A stretch of 64,000 nt of DNA. It comes from Phanerochaete sordida (lineage: Eukaryota > Basidiomycota > Agaricomycetes > Polyporales > Phanerochaetaceae). The DNA is taken from NCBI GenBank assembly GCA_019973155.2, contig BPQB01000066.1, forward strand, positions 62,001 to 126,000, written 5' to 3'. Position numbers and translations under genes: made by a program. The notes beneath the pieces are model-generated. The model was not told where the DNA came from, did not search any database, and saw nothing but the letters and a program-made list of their open reading frames with translations. Below are positions 21,801 to 32,828 of the stretch, piece after piece. Every line of letters starts with the position of its first letter. Position 1 is the stretch's first letter.

Positions 21801-23894
21801 CGTGCTATGCTGCATGGTGCCGCCGAACTGCCCCGGGTGCATCACGCCGGCCGCCTGCGCCATAGCCTGCATCTGGCGTGCGAGTATTTTCTCGAGCAGC
21901 TTGCCAAGGCAGTTCAGCAGTACAATGGGACGATACGCCTTAGGCACGGTGTAGTCCGCCTTGCCGGGCTTTGGGATGACAACGGTGCGTGATTCCTTGA
22001 AAGGCCGCGGGAACGTGCCCCAGCGGACGCACGCCTCGAACAGCGCCGAGAGGATGGCAAGCACCGGGATCGCCTCGCGCACGGTGTTCCCGTCATCGTC
22101 CTCCTTCGCGTTGTCGTCGGTGACGATCTGCTTGAGCCAGAACCAGCTCACCTGGTCAGGCCCAGGGGCCGAGAAGTTGCTCGCATCCTGCAGGGCTTCG
22201 ATGATCTGGGTGCGACTAAACGACGCCCGGCCGATGGGGCCGCGGGCAGGCAGCTCGTCCAGAAAGTGGTCGTCCACGGCATTCGCCGCCGCAGGGGTGA
22301 ACTGCTCCTGGAGGAGCCGTGCAAGGTCGTCAGGTGCAGTCACCGGCGCGCCAGCCGCGTCACGGAGAGCCATGTTCGCGCTCTGTTTCCGCGCCCGCGT
22401 CCACGGGACGACGTCCCAGATGCGCGAGCGGTGGAGCCGCTCTATCTGAGAATCGAAGAAGGTACGCTTCGCGCGGCGCATGGCGCCGCGCTTCGCGCCG
22501 TTAATGCGGCCACTCTCGCGCATCTCGGCGAGGATGGACTCCGTGAGGTGCTGGATCGACTCGAGCGCCGCCAGCGACTCGCCCTCCAGCCCCATACGGG
22601 CGTAGACATCGTCGCGCCGCCGCTTCAGCGCGCGCATGCGCGCTTGGCACGCCCGGAAGGCGACGTGGTGGGTGGTGCACTCCGCTGTCCACCACGACTT
22701 CGACCGGGCTGTGGGATTGGAGAGCGACGAGTGCGCATCCCACGCACACCGGAACCCCTCATGGACACGGAGTGCGGCCGCCTCGACGTCGGCGGCGGAG
22801 GCGTACGCCTCGAACTCGTCCGGCAGGCTGGCCAGGACATCCTGGCACGCGGAGACAAAGGCGGCGCCCTGCGGGCTACCCCGCTTGATTGTGCGTCGTG
22901 GCTGTGGGGCAGCCTGGACCGGGATCGTCCAGGTGAGCACGCAGTGGTCGCTCCGGTGCCGCTCGTCGTCCCGCACGCAGAAGTCATCCGGCAGCAGGTC
23001 GGGATGGGCCCAGAGAAGATCAAGCGTGCCGGGACGCTTCGTGGCGTCGTTGGAGAGCCACGTGGGCGGGCAGGCCACGCTATCGTTGGCGAGCGTGAGG
23101 GCCAGGTCGAGGTCAACGAGCTCAATGAGCTCGTCGCATTTGGCCGCCAGTCGGCGCTCAGCGCCGGGCAGCCGCGCAGTGGCATCCCACCGCTCGTGGC
23201 GGAGGTTGAAGTCGCCTACCATATACGCGAGCGGGGGCACGCTGTCAACATGCTCGCGTAGGAAGTCAACGGCGGCCTGTGTCCTGCTGTCGTTGTACAC
23301 AGTGAGGATGTGCAGATCGTGCCCGTCCACGCGGAGCGAGAGGCAGAGAACGTCGCGACAGGGGCCGCCTCTCAAAGGGGTGATACGCGGGCTGAGATGG
23401 CTCCATCGTTTGTGCACGAACGCGCACACTCGCGCGTCGTCGGCCGCGCGCAGGAACATGAAGTTACGATGCGCGACTGAGCCTTCGTACGCGTCACCGT
23501 CCTTGTTAGTTGTCGAGACAACGCGCTTGATGAAGCCGTGAAACGGTTCAGCAAATAGGATCACGTCATCGTCTCGGTGACGCTCGAGACAGTGATGCAT
23601 GTTCTCACTAGACTTCTGTACGTTAGCGAAGACGCAGCGAAGCGGGACGGCACGCGCGGGGGCGTCGTCGCTGGGAGCGAGATCGTCACCGGCGGGTCGC
23701 GCAGGCAGCTCAGGGTGCGGGGCAGCAGCGTCATAGGCGGCCGCACGCAGGGCCTCGATATCAATCGGAGGCGGGAGGTCAGGCATACCTTCGTCATCAG
23801 GGCTAACGGACCCTACGGAGTCTGCCCGGTCACGCGCATCACGCAGAACGGGGGAAGACGGAGCGGACATGTTGCTTCGGTCGTAATATGACAT
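18801..23894 (-). CDS. LINE-1 ORF2: endonuclease, reverse transcriptase, RNase H
   Basis: Uninterrupted 1697-residue frame. Residues about 85-330 form an APE-type endonuclease with GDFNLRH (about 228) and RSDHCVLTW (about 316). The reverse transcriptase follows, with IPKPGKADYTVPKAYRPIVL, GQGSALSPVLANLYL and the active-site box FYVDDG (about 818). RNase H has VTDGSAV (about 1193), DAEMTAL (about 1256), FVDNVAA (about 1297) and VDRLANAAA (about 1362). A cysteine-rich finger CLCAGVPETRDHTLYEC is at about 1468. All catalytic positions are present. The ATG chosen (MSYYDRSNMSAPSS) lies 22 bases past the ORF1 stop. Together these domains support target-primed reverse transcription, so the enzyme is predicted to be functional even though its ORF1 is broken. 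Confidence 0.93.
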   Translation of the reverse strand: MSYYDRSNMSAPSSPVLRDARDRADSVGSVSPDDEGMPDLPPPIDIEALRAAAYDAAAPHPELPARPAGDDLAPSDDAPARAVPLRCVFANVQKSSENMHHCLERHRDDDVILFAEPFHGFIKRVVSTTNKDGDAYEGSVAHRNFMFLRAADDARVCAFVHKRWSHLSPRITPLRGGPCRDVLCLSLRVDGHDLHILTVYNDSRTQAAVDFLREHVDSVPPLAYMVGDFNLRHERWDATARLPGAERRLAAKCDELIELVDLDLALTLANDSVACPPTWLSNDATKRPGTLDLLWAHPDLLPDDFCVRDDERHRSDHCVLTWTIPVQAAPQPRRTIKRGSPQGAAFVSACQDVLASLPDEFEAYASAADVEAAALRVHEGFRCAWDAHSSLSNPTARSKSWWTAECTTHHVAFRACQARMRALKRRRDDVYARMGLEGESLAALESIQHLTESILAEMRESGRINGAKRGAMRRAKRTFFDSQIERLHRSRIWDVVPWTRARKQSANMALRDAAGAPVTAPDDLARLLQEQFTPAAANAVDDHFLDELPARGPIGRASFSRTQIIEALQDASNFSAPGPDQVSWFWLKQIVTDDNAKEDDDGNTVREAIPVLAILSALFEACVRWGTFPRPFKESRTVVIPKPGKADYTVPKAYRPIVLLNCLGKLLEKILARQMQAMAQAAGVMHPGQFGGTMQHSTTDAGICLVHNIKEAWNQGMESAALLVDVAQFFPSINHRMLCDILRHQGFSPFLVRFFEHYLADRETAFLFNGVVTPPARMTTGVGQGSALSPVLANLYLAPVIRIAERRINEAFPGVTLQFYVDDGLLHVFSRKAEVPAHMTMAEVNAQKLGAAASILTSCLTRVGLRIEAAKTELMHFRNGRKPWREWVGDDPLGPPVKVYSPGSETLVWPRKVVRYLGFFLDPKLSFREHIRHYTVKACSTVNSLRMLGNSVRGMSPQDKRRLYISNVVPVMCYGAQLWWHPKWLRKKYAADEMQKAQSRAARWISGAFCTTPVGALDISAGLLPIKEQVNKFMRRACLRVHTLHRGHPLRAYLPEVWAPNEHNLEPQIYMRNRCRAVFDRHGMRGRVDLQYYRPPRRKKDRHTPLTWIHEAYFQCDERFNATAPVAIPGFRLVDTYVDADRLAFHFLYPRDRARIPKKDPRSDDFRHWFCEEYAPTTTAAIQNPLSLTLVTDGSAVRASAQPVVAAAFGAAPLRDPPGPHPATGAGWAVWQAPMPSTPLREGSRACGRATVYDAEMTALSRGCSALVQEWTEWSATPAAAALRASGAYEFTLNIFVDNVAAANSVFACRNGPSARHAILASQTVKSFLDRHPRHRVDVYWVPSHVEHAGCGSFATQLNEYVDRLANAAAKRVAQPELTSWAAARSAVTSQAVAAWHRQMCSVDYRGHSNLLRKSEHKLIVPSKRHLLLSKYGASNLQYARVTRFMTGHYPSGEYRAKFNKDGPRTCLCAGVPETRDHTLYECEYWVRPRAIKPPARLPHARRLELEEAGKQLEIQAAEQRLDVHQLEEFLALNPLVGTFEWQDLMEHIRTVVYPARDAGDPEWRSATYFFFEQLTSARRRWYQEWRRARVRTPFRDWVLKHHHPLRQTEASLRVAYPAREPVPAFPAWMTPVLRAAGVLAAGPPPSDAGPPAQRDEPLPPRPARRAHALDLDSDSDSEFDPVPVDAAPPGAAPAGD

Positions 23895-23915
23895 AAGGCA
23901 ACTACCGGGGAATTT

Positions 23916-24116
23916 TTATAAGTCATCGTCCATCATGGCCTCCTGCGCAGCAGGGCCAGAGGACGATCCAGGGGCAGGGTCCGCAATCCCGAGGGAAGCG
24001 GCCTGGGCAGCGAGCTTGTCAGCCTGCTTCGCAGTTTGGCGTTGACCACGCGCGACATCCTTCTCGCCTCCACCATGGCGCTGCTCGGTGATGAGGTCAC
24101 GGAGCCGATGGGCCAT
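23916..24116 (-). pseudogene. LINE-1 ORF1, 3' fragment beyond the KDZ insertion
   Basis: An open frame from MAHRLRDLITEQRHGGGEKD to MMDDDL, a charged Ala-rich tail typical of the end of a LINE ORF1. It abuts the KDZ target duplication. The other part of ORF1 is at 40362-38197. After removal of the KDZ element and one duplication copy, the two frames differ by one base, so ORF1 carries a frameshift near the junction or the tail belongs to a separate reading frame. Confidence 0.7.
24108..24116. repeat. Left target-site duplication of the KDZ element
   Basis: ATGGGCCAT here and ATGGCCCAT at 38199-38207, 8 of 9 identical. The last 8 bases match the 8-base duplications reported for the Zisupton-type superfamily. 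The single mismatch is either later mutation or shows the border is off by a base. Confidence 0.7.
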
Positions 24117-24173
24117 GTCTCATGCATCAACGGATGGGTGAGGATCACATGTGCGATGCATGATCCGTGGGTG
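24117..24173 (+). repeat. Left terminal inverted repeat of the KDZ element
   Basis: It aligns with the reverse complement of 38143-38198: shared blocks are ATGCATCA near the tip, a 13-base TGTGCGATGCATG, and CCGTGGGT. The motif GCAT..(A/T)CCGTGGGT or close variants recurs at least three times in the left end (24126, 24157, 24201) and twice in the right end, as expected for subterminal transposase binding sites. Confidence 0.75.
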
Positions 24174-24900
24174 TGGATGGCCCTAAGTACGGATGATGCA
24201 TCAACGGTGCTGGGTGGGCAAACAGAGGCTTCCCAAAAGGGATAGCCTCGTCTAAGGCCTTCCTATTTCAAACTCAGCCATCAGGTGTGTTTTGGGGGAT
24301 ACAAAACCGGGCTAGCGGGTCCAGCATCCTCGCGCGGCAATTCCCGGGGCGGGAGGGACTGCCAGAATTGGCAGGCACCCTATTAGGCCGAGCAGCCCAG
24401 GCTGCTGCAGCGGTTTGGGCACCATTAGTGGCGCACTAAAGGTAGCCAAAGCATGTATTCAATGTGTAACGCATACTGATAGGTCTTCAAGCACGTTTAA
24501 TGCTCTCGGGGGCTATTGCGTAGCCCTATACATCGCGAACGGCGTCGCGCATCCAGAACGCCACCAGGCCGCCGTCCAAAAACGGCAGGTGGATCAAACC
24601 ACGCGCAGGTGCGAGAATACTCGCGGGCTGGCTTCTCTATGCACGTCCACGAGGCACGTAGGGTGCGTAGTACGAATAGTAGGCGTATATCGACTGTTTT
24701 GATTGCTACAGAAGCCCCGTAAACGTTGTTGAGCCCTGCACTGGCAGTATGGAACATGCCAGACAACCCCCATTCCATGCCGGGTGCTCTCCCCTGCGCT
24801 CTTCTTGCCTCTGGAGCGTACAGGACGCTATCTGAGGGTAGTTTAGGCTCGCATATACTCCCTGGCTGGTCCCTCGAGGCCTCAGGACCGGTACAGCAGC

Positions 24901-25730
24901 TTCTCGAAAATCCCGCTATAAATGCGCGGAATTTAGGATTATATTACGCCCGGCTCTACAGCGGCCGCATTGCCCAGCGGAAAGGTAGTACGCGCTGCAT
25001 GGGCTCTTAATGCTCTCGCTGAATGGTGTGATAGCTCCCAGGGCCCTCTCCAGCCGATCCAGAGAAATACCCAAAAATACGCGTAATTCGAAATTTACTA
25101 CCGCTACTGGCCTTCGCGCGGCTGTATAGCACATAGTGGGACGTACCAATGGCCGGTACGTTTATCTCCATCTGCCCTACCGCACAGAATGCGCTCAAAC
25201 CCCCTGGAATAGCTCAACCGAAATTGGGCTGAAAACCTACGAAATGGGGGTTTATTGCTGCTCCGCCCCTTCCAGCGGCTGCACAGAGGTATTGAGGACT
25301 AGGATATGCATGTTGCTGAGCGCGTCGAGCCCTTAGAACGACCTGAAAGCCCTCCGGTCTGATACCGGAAAAATCGCTCGAAAATCGGGTTATATTGCCG
25401 CTGCAGGGTTCCCTGCACCCATATTGCCCCGTTTGTCCAGACAGGGGCATTACTGCGTGTGTTCTAGACCAATCCAGGGGGTCAAAGCGTCAATATACCT
25501 CTAGACGGCGTTCAAAATCATCCTGCAGCGAAATGGCATACAATCAGGATATATCGCCGCGGCGGGCTTCTCGGCCCATACCGCGGATGATTGATAGTCG
25601 GAGCAACACGTGTAAGTCTTCGAAATGCTCGGCGCGCGCATGACTCGCTGACAATCGCGCGCCGGCGATCCCTACAGGAATACCGCTGAAAATCCGCAGA
25701 AATCCGGATATATCACCACGGGATGCCTCG
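24901..25730. repeat. Degenerate tandem array, about 154-base period, six units
   Basis: A motif of the form AAAT..GG.TATAT.GCCGC recurs with its TATAT-like core at about 24941, 25097, 25251, 25391, 25550 and 25710, giving spacings of 156, 154, 140, 159 and 160 bases. A GAAA-rich run precedes each core and a GC-rich run follows. Sequence between cores is poorly conserved, so this is an old array. It lies in the non-coding left arm of the KDZ element. Confidence 0.6.
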
Positions 25731-26164
25731 AATTCTCAACGGAGCGCATTAAGAGACGTGTAGTACACTATACAAGCATTTACATTGCCCATAGCTCCCT
25801 CCTAGGACGTAATAAATCGAGCGAAGAATATTCTTTTGGTATTTTCGACTTTAACTCGCAAATCATGTGTTCACTAGCGTGATTGTACTCGAGAAATGTC
25901 GCGTACTATACTCTAAAACTCTCACATAATACTGTAACATACGTGAATAGCCACCAAGTGTGTGTGTCGTGGCGAGGAACGTCCACCAAGTCCTGCGGCG
26001 TAGGTCACGTGACCTGGCTCGCGCGAAATCTGCTAAGTCCCGAGTCTCGACAGACATCGCGACATACGCGAAGTGCAAACCTCCTCGTTCGCGGACACGT
26101 TTCGGGAGTGGTATAACTGATGCATAATGATATTGACACGCCGTACAGTACTACAACACCACTC
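25731..26164. other. Non-coding DNA 3' of the KDZ transposase
   Basis: AT-rich stretch with no open frame I can support. The transposase stop is at its right edge, so the transposase 3' UTR probably lies here. Confidence 0.4.
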
Positions 26165-29100
26165 CTAGGCCTCATCGTCCGAGTCTGCAATATCGAGGTC
26201 GTCATCCGAGTCTTCCGCAGCATCCGCGAAGTGCAGGTCTTCATCCACGGGGGCACCGGCGCCCGCGCTGATGCTCTCGGCCCCTTCGTCCCTGTTCATA
26301 CTGGCGTCCGGCATTCGTGTCGGTCGCCACCATTGCGTGCTGAACTTGTATGACAGGCCCCGCTCGATCGCTGCACGTTCTGCGGCGTACGCGGCAGCGC
26401 CTTCGGCTACAATAGGGCAGCTCTTGAGTCGCACAGCGCGGCCTTCACGTTCGTCCCACTTCAGGGCGGTCTTCTCTACTGCGGTGATCACGCGTCCTTT
26501 CTCTGCTTGCACGCAGAGGGCCTCTTCGTGATAGCGCCCCTTCCGAGCGCGAGACTTGAGAAACTCGACGCGGAGGGCTAGAGCAGCGCGAGGTGAGCCA
26601 TTTAGTATGTTCTAGCATGGTAAGGGTACGCACCGTCGTGCAGACCCTTGATTCCGTTTGCATCCCCCCCGTCGGCACCCATCCAAATCCACGACAACAC
26701 AAACTTGCCCTCCGACATCCCGACTCCGGCGACTGCGTCGTCACCGCGGATAGCGGTCACGTCCGAGTCTTGTAGCGGCTTGTAGCGCTGCTCCCAGGCC
26801 CCGTTGCCGACAAGGGCCAGCTTCGCTGCGCGAGCTGCGCGGTACTTGTGTTTCAAGGCGGTGATCTTTGCCTCGTTCTGGTCAATCCTCGTGCGCGCCC
26901 GCGTGCTTGGGCCTTGGTGTCGAACGTGCCGATCCCGATAGCTCACGAGGCGCGAGCGGATGTGGAGATGAACTCGCAGCTTGTCGAGGCTGTCGGCAAG
27001 CTGTCCGTCCCGGAGATGGCATTCCATGTCCACGAGGCCATCGATACAGCCCGTGCGCTCCGCAGCGTCGAGGGAGCTCGGAAGGAAAAGGGGCTGGTGT
27101 TCGGGTAGATCCGCTGCATCGGAATTGGGCTGGCGGCGAGGGCGAGGGGTGGTGTCGGTGGAAGAACTCATGGACGCGGACGACGAGGCGGCGAGGGATT
27201 GGCGGTGTCGCGCCAGCTTCATCGGTACACACGGCATGTAGATAGACTGGACGTTGCGGATACTGACGATGCGATGACGGAGAGACGCGCGTTTCGCGAT
27301 GACTTCGGCGGTGCTCGCTGGAGTGCCGTTGGCGGCGGGGGGGTACTTGGCGATGAATTTACGCCTGACGACCAAGTAAGCATCAGTGGGCCGAGCGCGA
27401 GGGCGTATGGGCTTACTGTTGTTCTTCCAGGTCAAGTAGCGTCGAGAGCATCGCGGCCGGTGTGACTTCATGCAGGGGCGTGTTCCCATGAGTTGCGTCG
27501 TCTTCCTCCTGGCGCAGGAGTTGGATGCGGATTTCGGCCTCGCTCATCCCTAGTAAATAGATGAGCACTACACTTGGTTTCGATACATGGGACTTACCGG
27601 TGGGCTTCCAGTAGTAAGGGTCGGGCAAGGACATGTCGTTCTCGTATGCGACGACCGCTTCTGTCCATTCGGCGACGTGCGCAGGTTGTAGGTCGGCCGT
27701 GAACGTTTCGTGTAGGCGGTCGAACTTGATGAAGCCGGCGGTAGCGGTTCGTTCACGCTTGTCAAGCGACGGGCCTGGACATAGTCAGTAAAGCCGCCAG
27801 GCAGGAGGAATCTAGCGACGCACCCATGGTGAGATACTTCTCGACGTTGTTGTACTCCATATGATCGTTGATAGTCTCCTCTCGCGACCCCGGTCCCATC
27901 TCCTGCGTGCTGCCGGCAACCGGGTCAAAGCGCGACCAGCCGCGCTCTACCTCCTCGCAGTCGGTGCGGCACATGCCTGGTTGGAAGTTGAGTGAGTACT
28001 GGTTATGGCCCTCTTCCTTATGTGCGTTGAAGTGATATTTTGGGATGGCGTAGCGTACCTCGCCCTGCGGTAGTTCGATTTGGAGGTGCGGGGGAAGTTC
28101 GGCGATACGCTGGAGAAGGAGACGTAGCCATTGGCACATGATGTCGTAGGATAGGACGAGGCGCAGGCCGCGGGCGATGTGCTGGAGGGCCGACATAGTG
28201 ACGAAATCGACGTTACACTGCCTGCCGATCGCGTCAGCCACAAGAACCGGAGTCAGAGTGATCGGACATTACCTCTCGCCCTTTTGCAAGTCGCCGACCC
28301 CATTCGGGAGGACAAAGCCGTGTCGCGCGTCGATAGCCATCACGCAGCCACTGGTCGCGTACCCTTTGAATGACTTGTTCGCGTTCATCATGGCCGCAAA
28401 CCCAGTACAAGTGCTGATCTGGAACGCGGAGGTCAGGTGTCGCAGCAACGCGAAGCCTACGGTTACGCACATCCTTCTGGTCCGCGAACTTCAGGACGTG
28501 CTTGCGGTACTCAGAGCCCTCGACGAAAAAGCCCAAGCCTGATATCATCGAGGGATCTCGTGCTTCGTTCCCGATCGCGCGACGCTTGAGGCGGAAGTTC
28601 GCGTCGATTGCGACGAATGTTGTGTAGATGAACCTGTAATCTATCAGCGATCTCGAAGGTGGGTGATGCCAAGAGGCTCACCGAAGGTCGTCGGATACAT
28701 CTTCCCAGTTATCCGGCAGGTTGAAGCCGGGTAGCGGACACGCTGGGCAGCGTGTGCAGAGCTCTCCGGGCTTTGTCGCGTTCACGCCGCCAGGCTCATG
28801 CCCACGGCCGTGTCGCTTGAGGAGCTGGATGTGTCGCCATTCTCGCACCATGCGAAGGAAAGGCTTGAGCCGATCCTGACGAGAAATTAGCCACGGTATC
28901 GAGGAACGGAGGGCGCACTTACATATCGTTGCCGCAGGCCGGCACGGTCCGTCAGCTTGGTGAGGGTGAGGTAATAGTCGTAAGCTGTTAGCTTGCTCTG
29001 CAGCGTAAGGAGGTGGAAGGTCTCGAGGGCACGGAAGGTGCAGCATGTCGTTGGCTCTTCGAGCGTCGCGGGGAATAGCTCGTAGCGGAGGAGCTGTTGA

Positions 29101-29983
29101 AGCTTCGTACCAGCAACCCCCTGACGGTTGCATTCGCAGTACTGGACCTCGACGGGGTGAAAGCCGTTGGTATGCATGACGAGGAAACTGCGCGGGGCAG
29201 CGCAGGGCGCGGGGCAATACTCGCCGACGGGGTGACCGAGCTGGATGACGAGGCCGACGCTCTTGAGGGTGACGGTGTCGAAGAATCGGCCATTCCACTG
29301 CTGCGACTACGTTAGCGATGATTAAATGACCAACAGACTGTCTTACCTTGACCCGGTGGAACGGCCGATTTGCGTGCGCTGCTATGCAGCACGCTCGACA
29401 GACCACCGTGTGACCCGTGCAGTCCATACACCGGAACTCTGGCGTTGCGCGACGATCGCCAGGGCATGTCGGACATGACTTGCGCGAGGAGGTGCCCCAA
29501 CCGTCGAGACGAAGGAGCTCGTCCAGGAAAAAGTCCCTCTCGCCCGCCCAATCTAGCAACGTCTGGTCGTGGACCTGGAGATGGTGTGAGACTGCAGCCT
29601 GGGCGAAAGTAGAGCGCACTTACGAGGGTAGCAAAAGACTTTTCCCCAAGCGTCTGATTTCTCGTCGCTGGCTCGCGCGTCCTCCTCTGTGGTTCGACAT
29701 CGGGCACGGGAGGCGGCGCATCGATTTCGTTGCCAGGTTCCGGGTCTGAGAGCGCCTCGTCGTCGCAGTTCCAGGGGAGATCGTTCGGTGTGAAGTGCAG
29801 ATGGGGGTACTTGGGAGGGAGGGCGGGTGCTGGGAAGTGCGCGGCAGCACGTTTGACACGTCGACCGTCGCCCGAAGCTTCGTAGACGTCCGCAGTGGCG
29901 GAATGCTGTGAGCTGGTGGTGTGCGAGACGGAGAATACCTCTGTCTCGTCGTCTTCGCGACGTCTCCGCCGTCCTTTCGCCAT
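26165..29983 (-). CDS. KDZ transposase with CxC2 cysteine cluster
   Basis: Cut-and-paste transposase of the KDZ superfamily, roughly ten exons. ATG 29983 (MAKGRRRRREDDETE) opens a basic/acidic leader. Next comes the CxC2 cluster, with CPTC, CMDC and CRACC near 29400. The RNase H-fold core follows: FVAIDANFRL (about 28610, first Asp), STCTGFAAMMNANKSFKGYA, RHGFVLPNGVGDLQKGER, LSYDIMCQW (about 28140, second Asp), PKYHFNAHKEEGH, EEVERGWSRFDPVAGSTQEM (about 27950, Glu) and GPGSREETINDHMEYNNVEK. The C-terminal helical part runs to an acidic tail (EDSDDDLDIADSDDEA). All exon joins I checked use GT..AG and keep the frame, so the gene looks intact. It transposes the surrounding element. Confidence 0.88.
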
Positions 29984-32828
29984 AAAGCACTAGAGGGAGG
30001 GGGGGGCAGCACGGTGAGGCAGGGACGAGGTTTGCGAGGGCGGAATTTTTCGTGAGTCTTCAGATGGATTACGCGGGATATCGATTGAAGCGGGACTCCG
30101 CGGGCGGCGGCCGGCGCGGCGGCAGTGTGAGGAGGCGGACTGTGCGTCGAGACTGACTTTCGCGCCATTGCTTTGCACTTCACATCTGGCGGGGATAGGA
30201 GAGGGCCTACAGGTCCTCAGAATGAGTGTCACCCCGAGAAGGGACCCGAAAGAGCAGGAGAGATAGCTCACGCTGGCCGAAGAGGAGTTACCGTCGGGTA
30301 ATCAGATCGATTGCGCCCCGCCCACCGCCGCCACCGCCGCCATCCTCAGAGTAGACGTCATCGTCAGGTCCACCGCGGACTCTAGCAGTCCCGAGGCTGT
30401 AGAGGTGGTCAGTTCTACACTCGTAACGTCTGGAGCGAAGCTGGACAACCTCAGTTCGTACGTACCAACAGGCCATTGTCAACGAGGATTGCTGGCACAC
30501 CGCGATTGCAGTACTCGATGTAAGCCGCTGCCGGACAGGGTGACGAAAGGTTATGACTGTGGGATACGGCTGTGGAATGTGAGGCAAACATGAAGGCTTG
30601 CAGAGAGACATGTGAACGACGTAGCGCGCGAGCGTAGGGTGGGAATGAGCAACCGGGCACGTCGGGAGTCTCGATATGGCAATGCGGCGGACTTGGTCAG
30701 GACGTTCTCGGTGACCCAGAGAGAACTGGGCCACTGCCCAGGTGCTATGCTCAACGTGCGACGTGGTACGTACAATGTTATCTCTTTCTCAGGTAGTATA
30801 TGACATGATAGCTCAGCGGGGTATCGAGCTCGAATACGGTACGACCTGTAGCTGCCAGGCCGTGGCGCAAGCCATGTAGGTCTCTATGCTACGGATGCTC
30901 AGCGGGATTCGCTTCTTCAGTCCGGCATGGGCGACATAGTGTGATGAATGAAATGTAAATACCATTGTCTTTCTCTAACCTTGTGTCTGCCAGTCCACGG
31001 CCTGCGTGGCACATACTTGCGCGCGGCCAGCTGCCGTGCTACGACTAGAGCATCCATTGCGGCACCAACCTCATAGGTTAGCGTAGCTATGTTTTACGAT
31101 GCCTGTGCACGTTTCTAGTGCTAACTACGCTATTCTTTCGTCATGCGGCACTCGAACCATAGCGGACATGTTCCCGTCACGCAGATGTCTTTCCAGTACA
31201 CCAGCTTCGCGTACTGGTGCATACGGTTGCACACGACGACAAGGGACGTTCCGTAAGTTGTCTTTCGCTTATTAACGTAATTTAGAGAGTGAATCACCCC
31301 TTCCGCACGATGTTTAGCCTTCCTTTCCCGCAGGTGTGGTTCGAGTATGCCAGCTTGAGCCACTTCGCGTACTGGTGCATATGGTTGCACGCCACGACGA
31401 CGGGCATTCCGTAAGTTGTATTTCGCTTATTTGTGTCATTTCGAAACTCAATCAGCCCTCCCGCACCGTGTATAGGGCGATGGTACTACTGCATACACTG
31501 CGGGTACCCGGGAAAGCCGAGATGATTTCGCGGAAGGACACGCCGAGTTCAATAGCGTGCATACGAGGGTGAGTGAGTAAACACATATGCGTACGTTCTC
31601 TTGAATGCTACGCTCAATACCCCGCCAAGCGAGCATATATCTTACCTGCTCCTGCGTCCACAGTACCGCGCTGCCCATGTCTGCGTGGGCCGCGGTAGTG
31701 TTCTCCGAATGTCCGTTCGGCCGTAGAGTACGCGCATCGGAGCGTCATGAAAGCGATGTAATGTATTAAACTTCTCTTGTGAGATAATGGGATGGTACGA
31801 GTCGTCGTGTAACAGATGAGGGAGACTTGAGAGCCGGACGTTGTGCCTGCTCTCGTGTGCAAAGCTCGCGTGCACTGCTCGCGTTCCCGCACGCACGACT
31901 CGCTCGATGATTACTATGAAGTATCTTTACTTCAAGGACTACTACTACACGCACTACCGCCTGTTGCAACGCGACAGAGTGCTGATGAATAGTACTTGTA
32001 GCTCAACGAAGTAAACCGCCACTGATAGGCAGCTGCTCGTGTCGACTCAGCGTGCGGCCACCGTCCCATAGTGGGACCAGTCTTCAATGTGGCGTTGGCT
32101 GGGCGTGATATCCCGCTCCTCGTGGGGATGAAAGCGGCTTCGAATGAGTGCCAGATGCAGACGACAGGACACCCTCTCGAGGAAGGATCCCCGCACCGTG
32201 CTGGCTGAGAGCCCCGTGTCTAGCGTAACCGATTGGCGAAACCCAGGTAATTACACGAGACCAGCTGTACGAGGGCAAACACAAAGCAGCTCGTAGCCGC
32301 GAGGTTGGATATTGCCGCGAAGGTCCCTTCACAGCGTCGCGGGGGCGAGAACGCAGAGACGAGTAGTCGCGAAAGCGCTTCATCGCGTGGCTATGTAGCA
32401 CTATTCTGCAGAGAACCTTGCTGCGAGTTTGGTGGCGGTCTCGTTCAGCAACACACGTCGACAGCAGGTGCTGCGGTAATGTCAGTGCTACGGCGACAAG
32501 CCGTTACTACCTCATTCGGGCAAGACAGACCCAAATCGGCGTGGATGGCGAGCTTCGGAAGCAGCCTGGGCCTTTGTGGCGGTGCGCGGCAGCTATCCAG
32601 GGCCGCGGAAAGGCTTATGCTGGCATGTGGGTGCAAAGATGGCCCCACCATGTGGACGCTTTACAATCACGCGCTCGTGCACGGGCTGCCAGACGGCATG
32701 CCTTTCGAGGGCTCAAAGCACGCGTTGCTCTTCGACAAAGACAAACAGAACATCAGATTTTCCAACAGACCAGCGAGACACGGGACAAACGCGGCGCAAC
32801 GGTACAAACGCGGTAGCTACGACAGGGC
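29984..32828. other. KDZ interior without a recognised gene
   Basis: Medium-sized frames exist (minus 30288-30734, plus 32305-32832), but neither contains a motif I can name and codon use is not persuasive. The first 300 bases are the upstream region of the transposase, beginning with a G-rich run at about 29996. The segment at 31197-31480 is a tandem duplication. Confidence 0.4.
31197..31480 (+). repeat. Tandem duplication, 158-base period, each copy with a splice-donor-like end
   Basis: Copies begin near 31197 and 31344 and share CGCGTACTGGTGCATA, GGTTGCAC and TTCCGTAAGTTGT; the last word is at 31250 and 31408, 158 bases apart. In one plus-strand frame both copies read similar peptides (FAYWCIRLHTTT and FAYWCIWLHATTT) up to a GTAAGT donor, so this could be a duplicated exon, but no gene around it is recognised. 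Confidence 0.5.
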
